A stretch of 11,131 nt of DNA from NCBI GenBank assembly GCA_030614305.1, contig JAUWKH010000027.1, positions 1 to 11,131 on the forward strand. Reading direction: 5' to 3'. Origin of the DNA: Bacteroidota bacterium. Lineage in GTDB: Bacteria; Bacteroidota; Bacteroidia; Bacteroidales; JADFUO01. Made by a program: the position numbers and the translations under genes. Positions 1 to 6,743 of the stretch are shown in pieces (the first letter of the stretch is position 1; each line of letters begins with the position of its first letter). The notes beneath the pieces were generated by a model. The model did not search any database and was not told the DNA's origin. It saw only the letters and a list, made by a program, of their open reading frames with translations.

Positions 1-43
1 CACGATGAATGATCCTGTTCCATTTTCTCCATTTGAATTTCAT
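1..43 (-). CDS. Start of a probable PepSY-domain membrane protein (5' end only)
   Basis: Only the first 14 codons and one further base lie in the window; the gene continues past base 1. The start is an ATG at 43-41, and the visible protein reads MKFKWRKWNRIIHR. This W-R-K-W-N-R-x-I-H-R opening is what I know from Bacteroidota PepSY-associated transmembrane proteins, where it directly precedes the first membrane helix. Those proteins are thought to act in iron, heme or siderophore handling or as envelope reductase-like components. No Shine-Dalgarno sequence precedes the ATG, only A/T-rich sequence, as is normal in this phylum. The gene lies downstream of the OB-fold lipoprotein on the same strand, with about 340 bases between them that include a structured repeat. 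The identification rests on 14 residues and is therefore tentative. Confidence 0.5.
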   Translation of the reverse strand, partial: MKFKWRKWNRIIHR

Positions 44-89
44 ATTTTAATATATATACTAAAAACTGTATAAATTATTGCATTTTTTA

Positions 90-176
90 GTCCCGTCCAT
101 ACGGATTCCTTACAGTCATAGGGACTTTGTTATGGTTGTATTTCATTTCCTATAAATATATAGTCCCTAACGGGAC
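90..176. repeat. REP-like structured palindromic element
   Basis: Bases 162-176 (agtccctaacgggac) are wholly complementary to two blocks on their left. Bases 170-176 pair with 90-96 (gtcccgt, 7 of 7), and 162-169 pair with 119-126 (tagggact, 8 of 8). This gives a stacked, Y-shaped fold with a 34-to-35-base loop and a side bulge at 97-118. Bases 163-167 and 172-176 can alternatively form their own small hairpin with a TAAC loop. G/C-rich arms like these stand out in AT-rich flanking DNA. The form resembles REP/BIME-type dispersed palindromes. Because it lies 47 bases upstream of the minus-strand start at 43, it could instead be a structured 5' leader of that gene. Confidence 0.5.
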
Positions 177-210
177 AATGACTACCAAAAAAACAAGATA
201 TTATAGGCTT

Positions 211-411
211 TCAAAAATTATCTATTGACTCTTTGTAATTTTTTTGTTTTTCTTTGTTTTTTTCAAAAGATTTAGTTCTAATTTCCTCCAATTGTTTTTT
301 TTGCCTTTTAACAACATCTTTTTTTTTACCTAATTTATAAGTAATTTTCAATAATTCATTTATGGAAGGATATTCGATAATGATTATTCTGTTTTCGTGG
401 CTTCTTTTACC
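211..411 (-). other. Short open frame of unknown status between two genes
   Basis: This frame is open for about 66 codons after an upstream stop at 414-412 and ends at TGA 213-211. It overlaps the 3' end of the lipoprotein gene in another frame. Beyond the overlap it reads roughly EYPSINELLKITYKLGKKKD followed by a Lys/Glu/Gln-rich, coiled-coil-like tail ending in IDNF. There is no ATG in the frame; a TTG at 351-349 is the only conventional alternative start. I do not recognise the family. It could be the tail of a decayed gene, a small non-ATG-started gene, or a chance frame favoured by A-rich sequence. It accounts for most of the otherwise gene-free stretch between 44 and 383. Confidence 0.25.
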
Positions 412-1001
412 TTAAATTTTTCGCAAACAATAGAATAAAATGAAAGATGATCATCCCCGCTTGCTGCAATTTTTTCTCTGAATTTCTTTATTTTATCCAA
501 ATCTTTGATATGCTCTCCCTGGTCAGCTTTATCTCCGTGGCTTCCACCTTTGTGTTCTCCGCTTCCGGTGCCTTCACCTATTTTTTTAGTTTCTCCTGTC
601 TCTGATAAAATTTCGTTTTCCCAGTTTGTAAGGTACTCTTCATTAATTACCAATTCGTCAACTGTGCCAAGAATTTTAATTTCACTTCCTTCCATTTCGG
701 TATTAAAACTTGGCATATTCTCACCGGTAACAATTTTTACTCTTCCATCAGTACCCTCATCAATAATAAACATTCTTTTACCACCATGTGCACAAACATG
801 ATCAACCGTACCTTCAATTGCTACTAATTCCCCAACCAGTTCGCCTGCTTTATCGGTAAATTCCGCAACTGTGATAACAATCGGATCAACAACAGTATTT
901 TCGGTATCAACAGCTGCTTGATCCTTTTTTTGACTTCCATTATTTCCACACGAAATAAATAATACGGAAATAAAAATTACAATAATTAATTTTTTAAACA
1001 T
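384..1001 (-). CDS. OB-fold lipoprotein with CxH motif and His-rich segment
   Basis: The protein has 205 residues. Residues 1-17 form a lipoprotein signal peptide and the lipobox FISC puts the lipidated cysteine at position 18, so the product should be envelope-anchored. A low-complexity linker reaches residue 40. The core (about 44-130) looks like a single OB-fold of the tRNA_anti-like type: ELVAIEGTVDHVCAHGGKRMF, then a strand around 87-91, then EGSEIKILGTVDEL. C70 and H72 in the VCAHGGK stretch are conserved in the homologues I remember from Bacteroidota, often beside PepSY or TonB-related genes. Residues 146-164 are rich in Gly, His and charged residues (H150, H155, H164), suggesting metal binding, but this is inference. 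An AGGA-like sequence sits a few bases upstream of the ATG. It follows the MORN gene by 41 bases on the same strand and may be co-transcribed. The exact function is unknown. Confidence 0.75.
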   Translation of the reverse strand: MFKKLIIVIFISVLFISCGNNGSQKKDQAAVDTENTVVDPIVITVAEFTDKAGELVGELVAIEGTVDHVCAHGGKRMFIIDEGTDGRVKIVTGENMPSFNTEMEGSEIKILGTVDELVINEEYLTNWENEILSETGETKKIGEGTGSGEHKGGSHGDKADQGEHIKDLDKIKKFREKIAASGDDHLSFYSIVCEKFKVKEATKTE

Positions 1002-1042
1002 TTTTTTCCTTTCTTTAAATTTTAAGCTTGCAAAAATAATAC

Positions 1043-2569
1043 TTATTCCTGTTCATTATCAATAAAATCAGATTTTATTTTTATACCATCGTATTTTGTT
1101 TCTATTCCATTCTTATATGATATCATTATTAACAACAATCCGTCATAGTCAAATTTTTTCCACTCTCCCTCCTTTCGTCCCATTGAATAAAACCCTTCTT
1201 CCTTTATATTTCCATTATCCCAGTAGTATGTATGTTTTCCATTGGGATTATCATCAATAAATTTTCCATCAAAATTTAATTTTCCATCATCATAAAAATA
1301 TTTCCAAACACCATTTCTCAAACCATCAACATATTCACCTTCTTCCCTGTGATCGCCCATTTCATAAAACCAATTCCCGTCTTCCATTCCTTCAATAAAT
1401 TCTCCTTGTGTAATAATTTCCCCTTTTTCATCATATTCTGTCATTATGCCATCGGCAAGTCCGTTATAATAATTTTCTTCTCTTGCTAATTTTCCCGTAT
1501 CATAATACCACTTCCAGATTCCTTCTTTTTTTCCTTTATCTGTATAAGATCCTTCTTGTTCCAATGTTCTGTCCTTGTGATAAAATTTCCAATTTTTTAT
1601 TTTTATATCTTTATTGTATGATCCTTCTGCTTTCAGGTTTCCGTCTTCATAATATTCTTTCCATTGACCATCTTTCTCCCCCTTTTCGGTTATTATTCCT
1701 TCACCAATAATTTTTCCTTTTTTAAAAATATATGATCTTTCAATTGTTCCTTCAGGTGAATATTCTCTACGTATTCCTTCCGGAATTCCGTTTTTATAAC
1801 TTGCAAGTATCTTAACTTTTCCGTTTTTATAGTAATCTTTTCTTATATCAAGCTTAACAAGTTCAGCCACTTCCTCCTGTTTAATATCATCAATATATTT
1901 TGTTGTGCTGATTAAATTCCCATCTGAAGAATATTCTTTAAAATATCCGTTTTTTAAACCATGCTTATAATTTCCTTCTAATTGTAAATTGTCATTTCTA
2001 TAGAAATATTTCCATTTTCCGTGTTTATATCTTTGCTGGTCGTAGCGATTAATTTTTTCGCGGTTAACTATAAATCCTTTTTTGTATTCTATCAGTGTTA
2101 TTATTATGCCTTCTTCTGAATATTCTTTTGCTGATCCTTGTTCAAATCCGTCAATAAAATTTATTGATTTTTTTATTTTTCCATCAGGATAATAATAAAT
2201 TGTCAGCCCTTGTTTTACATCGTTAACAAAATTTTCTTCAGTGATCTCTTCTTCTTGATAGGTTTTTCTAATACCGTTTTTTTTACCTTTTTTATAATTT
2301 ATTTCCAGTATTAATGTTTCATTTATATCATAAAATTTCCAGATGCTGTCTAACTCAAAATCTTTACGATTTCCTTCTGATTTTAAAATACCGTCTTCAT
2401 AATATGTTTTCCAGTAACCATCTGGTTTATTGTTTCGCATTGTTCCTTCACTTGATATTTTACCATTTTCATGATAAAAAATATTATAGCCGTTAGGATT
2501 AATTTCATTTTGTGAAAAACCCTTGTTATAAATTATTAAAGAAAATATCAAAATAAAAGAGTACTTCAT
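1043..2569 (-). CDS. Exported MORN-repeat protein (YwqK-like repeats)
   Basis: The protein has 508 residues with a Sec signal peptide at 1-20 (hydrophobic stretch, then GFSQ before the probable cleavage site). Almost all the rest is built from degenerate 22- to 24-residue units of the form W-K-x-Y-Y-x-D-G-x-L-K-x-E-G-x-Y-x-x-G-x-x-x-G. About 18 can be followed from residue 28 to about 490; clear examples start near 53, 186, 303, 352, 422 and 446. Databases often label such proteins toxin-antitoxin YwqK family antitoxin, but that name is inherited. A signal peptide and an all-repeat architecture argue for a periplasmic or surface beta-rich scaffold. There are no catalytic domains and no C-terminal sorting domain that I can see. 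The tail after 490 is short and acidic. No good Shine-Dalgarno sequence precedes the ATG. The partner and function are unknown. Confidence 0.85.
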   Translation of the reverse strand: MKYSFILIFSLIIYNKGFSQNEINPNGYNIFYHENGKISSEGTMRNNKPDGYWKTYYEDGILKSEGNRKDFELDSIWKFYDINETLILEINYKKGKKNGIRKTYQEEEITEENFVNDVKQGLTIYYYPDGKIKKSINFIDGFEQGSAKEYSEEGIIITLIEYKKGFIVNREKINRYDQQRYKHGKWKYFYRNDNLQLEGNYKHGLKNGYFKEYSSDGNLISTTKYIDDIKQEEVAELVKLDIRKDYYKNGKVKILASYKNGIPEGIRREYSPEGTIERSYIFKKGKIIGEGIITEKGEKDGQWKEYYEDGNLKAEGSYNKDIKIKNWKFYHKDRTLEQEGSYTDKGKKEGIWKWYYDTGKLAREENYYNGLADGIMTEYDEKGEIITQGEFIEGMEDGNWFYEMGDHREEGEYVDGLRNGVWKYFYDDGKLNFDGKFIDDNPNGKHTYYWDNGNIKEEGFYSMGRKEGEWKKFDYDGLLLIMISYKNGIETKYDGIKIKSDFIDNEQE

Positions 2570-2641
2570 AAAGAGTTTTATTTCTACTAAATCAACTGTT
2601 ATATGTTATTTTTAATATTCGGTAATCCGTAATAATCATCA

Positions 2642-2661
2642 CCCTGATCGAAGCCGAAGGG
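2642..2661. repeat. Dispersed imperfect palindrome (CCCTGA..GAAGGG type)
   Basis: The plus strand reads ccctgatcgaagccgaaggg, flanked by atca on the left and cg on the right. The outer arms ccct/aggg are complementary and the inside carries GAAG steps. It closely resembles the CACCCTGAGCGAAGTCGAAGGGTG element that I know as a high-copy dispersed repeat in many Bacteroidota genomes. It is a G/C-rich island in AT-rich surroundings and lies only 8 bases downstream of the stop codon of the minus-strand lipoprotein gene, the usual setting for such intergenic elements. It could also help stop or stabilise that transcript. Copy number cannot be seen from one window. Confidence 0.6.
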
Positions 2662-2669
2662 CGTATTCT

Positions 2670-3212
2670 CTATCTTACCTTTTTCCCTTTTACAACCCGT
2701 TGACTTATTTCAAGCTTATAAATTTCTTTTTTCCTTACAAGTAGTTTTGTTTCTTCACAACCAGGCTGAATATTATACTCTAACGAATCATAAATAATTG
2801 TACCGTAATTATCTTTATCTTTACTTATCATTATTTGATAATAATTATTATAATCTTTAAAACCATCAAGATTAAATCTTATAAATTTATTATTACCATT
2901 TTCAAATGATATATCCATTTTTGTGCTGTTTGAGTTTTCATAAATTCCCGGAGTAAACTTATTAAAAATTATTCTTTCAATATATTTTCCGTTCTCAAAT
3001 TTTATTTCTCCTTTTGCAATATTGGCTTCATCAAAAGGTAATATTCTTCTTAATATTATTTTATTTGAATTATAGAATTGTATCTTACTAAAATCAAGAT
3101 TTTTTTCTTCAAGCCTTTTCTTAATATCTTGTGTAAATAATATTTTTTTTGAGCAGGATGAAGATATTATCAACACAATTGTTAAAAAAATTAATATTAA
3201 ACGATATTTCAT
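2670..3212 (-). CDS. Lipoprotein of a Bacteroidota family of unknown function
   Basis: The protein has 180 residues. Residues 1-19 are a hydrophobic signal and the lipobox ISSSC puts the lipidated cysteine at position 20. The mature part starts SKKILFTQDIKKRLEE and continues with a predicted mixed alpha/beta domain rich in Asn, Lys and Ile. Motifs that I recall from unnamed Bacteroidota lipoproteins are FTQ-D, KIQFYNSNKIIL, TPGI near the middle, and Y-x-IQPGCEETKLLV followed by a C-terminal VKGKKV. I know no assigned function for that family. It sits between nadA and the MORN gene, about 50 bases after nadA on the same strand and 100 bases before the MORN gene. There is no evidence tying it to either. 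Base composition matches its neighbours. Confidence 0.7.
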   Translation of the reverse strand: MKYRLILIFLTIVLIISSSCSKKILFTQDIKKRLEEKNLDFSKIQFYNSNKIILRRILPFDEANIAKGEIKFENGKYIERIIFNKFTPGIYENSNSTKMDISFENGNNKFIRFNLDGFKDYNNYYQIMISKDKDNYGTIIYDSLEYNIQPGCEETKLLVRKKEIYKLEISQRVVKGKKVR

Positions 3213-3228
3213 TATTTTATTATTTAGT

Positions 3229-3245
3229 TAATTGATAATCAATTA
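3229..3245. other. Small inverted repeat after nadA
   Basis: Arms taattga (3229-3235) and tcaatta (3239-3245) are perfect 7-bp complements around a TAA loop. They lie about 19 bases past the nadA stop and about 17 bases before the start of the next minus-strand gene. The hairpin is pure A/T except for one G-C pair and is not followed by a U-run, so it is a weak terminator candidate at best. In DNA this AT-rich it may be chance. Confidence 0.2.
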
Positions 3246-3263
3246 CATTATTTTTAATTTTAA

Positions 3264-4241
3264 TTATATTATTTTTAATTTTTTGGAAATATTCATCATT
3301 CTGAGAATAGGCTTTTTTGCTTTTTCTATAACATCATAAGAAATTAATATTTCCGGTTTTTTATTTTTCATACATAAATACAATTTTTCAAGAGTATTTT
3401 TTTTCATTTCAAAACAATCGTTACATGAACAGGTTTCATCCGAAGGAACTATAATAAATTCTTTTTCCGGTGATTCTTTACGCATCTGATGTAATATTCC
3501 TGTTTCAGTAGCAATAATATATTTTTTTGAATCATCAAATTTAGTAAATTTTAGCATTTCCGATGTTGATCCAACAAAATCAGCCAGTTCAAGAACAGTT
3601 GCTTTACATTCAGGATGGGCAATAAGCTTTGCATCTGTATTTTTTATTTTTAAATTAATAATTGCTTCTGTATTTAAAATATCATGAACTTCACATGTTC
3701 CGTTCCATAAAATCATATCACGGCCTGTTTTTCTGTTTATATATCCTCCTAAATTTTTATCTGGAGCAAAAATTATCTTTTGCTCTTTTGGAAATGATTC
3801 AACAATTTGAACTGCATTTCCTGAAGTACATATAACATCCGACATGGTTTTTATTGCAGCTGTACAATTTATATATGAAATAACAATATGATCAGGATAT
3901 TTTTCCTTAAATTTTTTAAAATCATTTGCCGGACATGATTCAGCCAGCGAACATCCTGCTTCTAAATCAGGTAAAATAACTAATTTTTCAGGATTTAGTA
4001 TTTTAGCAGTTTCAGCCATAAAATGAACACCGGCAAAAACTATTATATCAGATTTTGTTTTAACAGCATTTTGAGCTAATCCCAAACTATCACCAACATA
4101 ATCAGCAATATCCTGTATTTCAGAAATTTGATAATAATGTGCAAGTATTACTGCATTATTATCTTTTTTTATTTTGAGAATTTTTTCTTTTAACTTTGAT
4201 TTTGATTCAAAATTAACAAAATTTTTTTTTTCCTTTTTCAT
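3264..4241 (-). CDS. nadA: Quinolinate synthase A
   Basis: NadA condenses iminoaspartate with dihydroxyacetone phosphate to give quinolinate, the pyridine precursor of NAD, using an oxygen-sensitive [4Fe-4S] cluster in the cytoplasm. The 325-residue length is normal for the family. Visible marks are AHYYQ (34-38), GDSLGLA (50-56), GVHFMAETAK (71-80), the first cluster cysteine in DLEAGCSLAESCP (C97), the second in WNGTCEVH (C183), HPEC (209-212), TETGILHQM (245-253) and the third cluster cysteine in the CSCNDC group (most likely C276), followed by MKKNTLEKLYLC. All three ligand positions are present, so the enzyme should be active. Partners nadB and nadC are not in the window. It is transcribed leftward from the AT-rich spacer, divergent from rpiB. 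No clear Shine-Dalgarno sequence or TAnnTTTG box was found upstream. Confidence 0.97.
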   Translation of the reverse strand: MKKEKKNFVNFESKSKLKEKILKIKKDNNAVILAHYYQISEIQDIADYVGDSLGLAQNAVKTKSDIIVFAGVHFMAETAKILNPEKLVILPDLEAGCSLAESCPANDFKKFKEKYPDHIVISYINCTAAIKTMSDVICTSGNAVQIVESFPKEQKIIFAPDKNLGGYINRKTGRDMILWNGTCEVHDILNTEAIINLKIKNTDAKLIAHPECKATVLELADFVGSTSEMLKFTKFDDSKKYIIATETGILHQMRKESPEKEFIIVPSDETCSCNDCFEMKKNTLEKLYLCMKNKKPEILISYDVIEKAKKPILRMMNISKKLKII

Positions 4242-4682
4242 TTTTATTTATAAACTGAATAATATAATATAATATTTTTAAAACTTATATTAATAATAAT
4301 AAACTGTTAATTGTTTTGATAAATATATTTAAAAATTCTTGACAATTTGATTTATCAATTATTATTAACAAAATATTAAATACTATTAATTTTTAGTTTG
4401 TTGAATTTTATAAAATTAAGAATTAATAAACACGTGTAAAATTAATATTATTGTTAAGAAGTTTATTTATATTTTTATAAATATATTGTTGATAAAATCT
4501 TAATATTTAATTATAAAAAATTATTAATTAACAAATATGTATTATTTTTTATGAAATGTTAATAAAAAATAATTTTATTAAAAATTTTATAACAAAATTA
4601 AATATATATAAACAAAAAATTGTTTAAAAATAATTATATTTTGATTAATAATACTATATATGATATATAAATATATTTACAT

Positions 4683-4717
4683 AAAATTAATTACTTAATT
4701 ATGAAGTAATTAATTTT
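4683..4717. promoter_or_regulatory. Perfect 14-bp inverted repeat upstream of rpiB
   Basis: Arm aaaattaattactt (4683-4696) and arm aagtaattaatttt (4704-4717) are exact reverse complements around the 7-base spacer aattatg. The right arm ends 44 bases before the rpiB start and touches the candidate -33 element at 4715-4718. No gene ends upstream on the plus strand, so it is not a terminator for a rightward transcript. An operator for a dimeric regulator is one reading, and a relic or chance palindrome in extreme A/T sequence is another. The length of the perfect match makes chance less likely than for the other A/T palindromes here. Confidence 0.45.
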
Positions 4718-4743
4718 GAAAGTTAATTTTTTAAGTAGTTTTG
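4715..4743 (+). promoter_or_regulatory. Candidate Bacteroidota promoter for rpiB-lutB
   Basis: TAGTTTTG at 4736-4743 fits the phylum's -7 consensus TAnnTTTG, and TTTG at 4715-4718 could be the -33 element. The gap of 17 bases is slightly shorter than the usual 19-21. Transcription would begin near 4750, leaving a very short leader before the ATG at 4762. The -33 element overlaps the end of the 14-bp inverted repeat. Confidence 0.4.
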
Positions 4744-4761
4744 TAAAAAAATTTATTAACA

Positions 4762-5211
4762 ATGTTTGATAAAAGAAAAACATTACCAATTGCAAGCGAT
4801 CATGGAGGTTATGAATTAAAAGAATTTTTAAAGAAAAACCTTATAAAAGAAGGCTATAAAATAAAAGATTTAGGAACCTATTCAACAGAAAGTGTTGATT
4901 ATCCAGACTATATACATCCGTTAGCAAAATTAGTAAATGATGGAATATATGAAATGGGAATAATTATTTGTGGAAGTGGGAACGGTGCACAAATGACTGC
5001 AAATAAGTATTTAAAAATTCGTGCTGCATTATGTTGGAATAAGGAACAGGCATATTTATGCAGGCTACATAATAATGCTAATATAATATCACTTCCCGGA
5101 AGATTTATAGATTTTAATAATGCCTTTAAAATTGTAAATATATTTTTAACTACAAAATTTGAAGGAGGAAGGCACATAAAAAGGGTTGAAAAAATTTCCA
5201 GAATAAAATAA
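4762..5211 (+). CDS. rpiB: Ribose-5-phosphate isomerase B
   Basis: RpiB interconverts ribose 5-phosphate and ribulose 5-phosphate in the non-oxidative pentose phosphate pathway; family members can act on other aldose phosphates such as allose 6-phosphate. The 149-residue length is typical. Motifs seen are ASDHGGYELK (11-20, with D13 and H14), DLGTYS (36-41), DYPDY (46-50), the catalytic cysteine C70 in IICGSGNGAQMTANK, H103 and N104 in RLHNNANI, PGR (112-114) and the C-terminal FEGGRHIKRVEKI (R137, H138, R141), which binds phosphate from the partner subunit. All expected active-site residues are present. The ATG at 4762 gives the expected N-terminus. The next gene begins 10 bases after the stop, so the two are probably one transcript. 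Confidence 0.95.
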   Translation: MFDKRKTLPIASDHGGYELKEFLKKNLIKEGYKIKDLGTYSTESVDYPDYIHPLAKLVNDGIYEMGIIICGSGNGAQMTANKYLKIRAALCWNKEQAYLCRLHNNANIISLPGRFIDFNNAFKIVNIFLTTKFEGGRHIKRVEKISRIK

Positions 5212-5221
5212 TTTTAATAGA

Positions 5222-6610
5222 ATGTCGGAAGCTTATAAACAATTTGTAAAGGATACTGAAGTAATATCATTTGATATTGAACACAGAAAAAAAATTAATT
5301 TTAATATTTCAAGATATGATGAATCTGTAATTAAAGGTAAAAAACAATATAAGGACTTAGAAAAAGCAAAAGAAAGAGCAGCTAATTTAAAATATAAAAT
5401 AATAAATGATCTTGATAAATATTTAATAGAATTTGAAGCAAGGTTTACTGATAACGGAGGAAAATTAATTTGGGCACAAAATAAAGAAGAGGCAGTTAAA
5501 GAAATACTAAAGATTTTAAAAGAAAACAAATGCAAAAAAATAGTTAAATCAAAATCAATGACTACCGAAGAGATTGATTTAAATGAAAGTCTCGAAAAAG
5601 TTAATATAGAATCATTAGAAACCGACCTGGGTGAATACATTGTTCAATTAGCAGGCGAAAAACCATATCATATTGTTACCCCTGCAATGCATAAATCAAA
5701 GGAAAATATTGCAGAGTTATTTCACAAAAAATTTAATCTTGCTGAAAACAGCAGCCCTGAAGAGATAACAAAATTCGTAAGAAAAAAACTAAGAAAAAAG
5801 TTTATTGAGGCTGACGTTGGTATAACAGGCGCTAATTTTTTGATTGCAGACATTGGTGGTGTTGCCTTAACAGAAAATGAAGGAAACGGATTATTATCAA
5901 TTTCATTTCCTAAAGTTCATATTGTAATTGCCGGAATAGAAAAATTAATTCCTGATGTTAAATATCTTGATCTTTTTTGGCCATTACTTTCAACACACGG
6001 AACAGGACAAAATATAACGGTTTATAATTCCGTTATTACAGGACCGAAGTTTAAAGGAGAAACAGATGGCCCCGGGAAGATGTATGTTATTTTACTTGAT
6101 AATAACCGGACAGACTTATTAAGTAACGAGCGACAAAGAATAGCATTATCATGTATCAGGTGTGGGGCTTGTTTAAATTCATGTCCGGTTTATAAAAACA
6201 TAGGTGGTTATTCATATTCAACAATATATAGTGGTCCAATTGGTTCGGTAATTTCGCCGCACTTAAGAGGAATGAAAGAATTTAAGCATTTAAGTTTTGC
6301 TTCATCACTTTGCGGAAAATGCACGGATATTTGTCCGGTAAAAATTCCTTTACATGAGCTATTACTTTTAAACAGAAGAGATTCGGTAAAAAGAGGATAT
6401 AATAAAGGAATGGACAAGATAACAATGTTCGGATGGAAAAAGGTAATGCTTAACAGAAGATTATTAGATATATTTGGTGGGAAAACGAAAAATTTTATAA
6501 TAAAAAAATTCTTTACAAAAGCTTGGGGCCCAAGAAGAAAACTACCAGAGATTCAACCCAAATCTTTTAATAAGGTATGGAGGGAAGCAAAAATTGAGAA
6601 AAGACAATAA
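5222..6610 (+). CDS. lutB: LutB-type LUD-domain iron-sulfur protein
   Basis: The protein has 462 residues, normal for LutB (YvfW), the iron-sulfur component of the LutABC L-lactate oxidation complex. The N-terminal two thirds (about 40-300) form a LUD domain: SKSMTTEEIDLN (110-121), TDLGEYIVQLAGEKPYHIV (134-152), ITGANFLIADIGGVALTENEGN (201-222), LLSTHGTGQNITVYN (255-269). The C-terminal third holds two ferredoxin-like cysteine groups: C311, C314, C317 and C321 before Pro, and C364, C367 and C371 before Pro. The tail ends with the basic KAWGPRRKLP and the KSFNKVWRE stretch common in these proteins. It follows rpiB by 10 bases without a visible Shine-Dalgarno sequence. No lutA or lutC is in the window, so the substrate could be lactate with partners elsewhere, or something different. 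The family call is firm; the lactate role is inference. Confidence 0.9.
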   Translation: MSEAYKQFVKDTEVISFDIEHRKKINFNISRYDESVIKGKKQYKDLEKAKERAANLKYKIINDLDKYLIEFEARFTDNGGKLIWAQNKEEAVKEILKILKENKCKKIVKSKSMTTEEIDLNESLEKVNIESLETDLGEYIVQLAGEKPYHIVTPAMHKSKENIAELFHKKFNLAENSSPEEITKFVRKKLRKKFIEADVGITGANFLIADIGGVALTENEGNGLLSISFPKVHIVIAGIEKLIPDVKYLDLFWPLLSTHGTGQNITVYNSVITGPKFKGETDGPGKMYVILLDNNRTDLLSNERQRIALSCIRCGACLNSCPVYKNIGGYSYSTIYSGPIGSVISPHLRGMKEFKHLSFASSLCGKCTDICPVKIPLHELLLLNRRDSVKRGYNKGMDKITMFGWKKVMLNRRLLDIFGGKTKNFIIKKFFTKAWGPRRKLPEIQPKSFNKVWREAKIEKRQ

Positions 6611-6743
6611 ATAAATTTTTCAATTGTATTATAGGTTTATTCCGCGAATGGCATCTGATTTTTTTTTATAAATTACTGTGTTTTTTCCAATTCTTTTTTA
6701 ATTTTGGTGCATTATAAGGAAAAATAAATGGAGAAATTTATAT

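Larger units (their letters stand above)
4242..4761. other. Very AT-rich divergent intergenic region
   Basis: These 520 bases separate the leftward nadA from the rightward rpiB and carry no plausible gene on either strand. By hand count there are about 48 G or C bases, so roughly 9% G+C, clearly below the flanking genes. Contents I can support are the 14-bp inverted repeat at 4683-4717, the rpiB promoter candidate at 4715-4743, a 9-bp inverted repeat ttgataaat/atttatcaa (4316-4324 and 4350-4358) and an ACACGTGT palindrome near 4430-4437. TTATTAACA, one mismatch from the DnaA-box consensus, occurs about three times counting both strands, but no exact TTATNCACA was seen. It must contain the promoters for both flanking genes. 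Confidence 0.8.

Noticed and set aside
505..801. 98-residue open frame on the plus strand
   Set aside because: It lies wholly antisense to the OB-fold lipoprotein gene, has Ser/Pro-rich shadow composition and no ribosome binding site or recognisable family.
1043..2569. Tandem DNA repeat or CRISPR-like array in the MORN gene
   Set aside because: The repetition is at protein level with diverged codons and one continuous frame; there are no identical spaced DNA repeats.
4242..4761. Chromosomal replication origin
   Set aside because: Composition fits, but no exact TTATNCACA box, no dnaA, dnaN or other origin-linked gene is seen. The near-match TTATTAACA is expected several times by chance at about 9% G+C. 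Kept only as a question in the findings.
4908..5177. 89-residue open frame antisense to rpiB
   Set aside because: The plus-strand rpiB has every catalytic motif in place. The antisense frame has no recognisable family and is a codon-bias shadow.
5233..5640. 135-residue open frame antisense to lutB
   Set aside because: Ser/Leu/Phe-rich translation typical of the reverse of a Lys/Glu-rich gene; the LUD domain on the plus strand explains the sequence.
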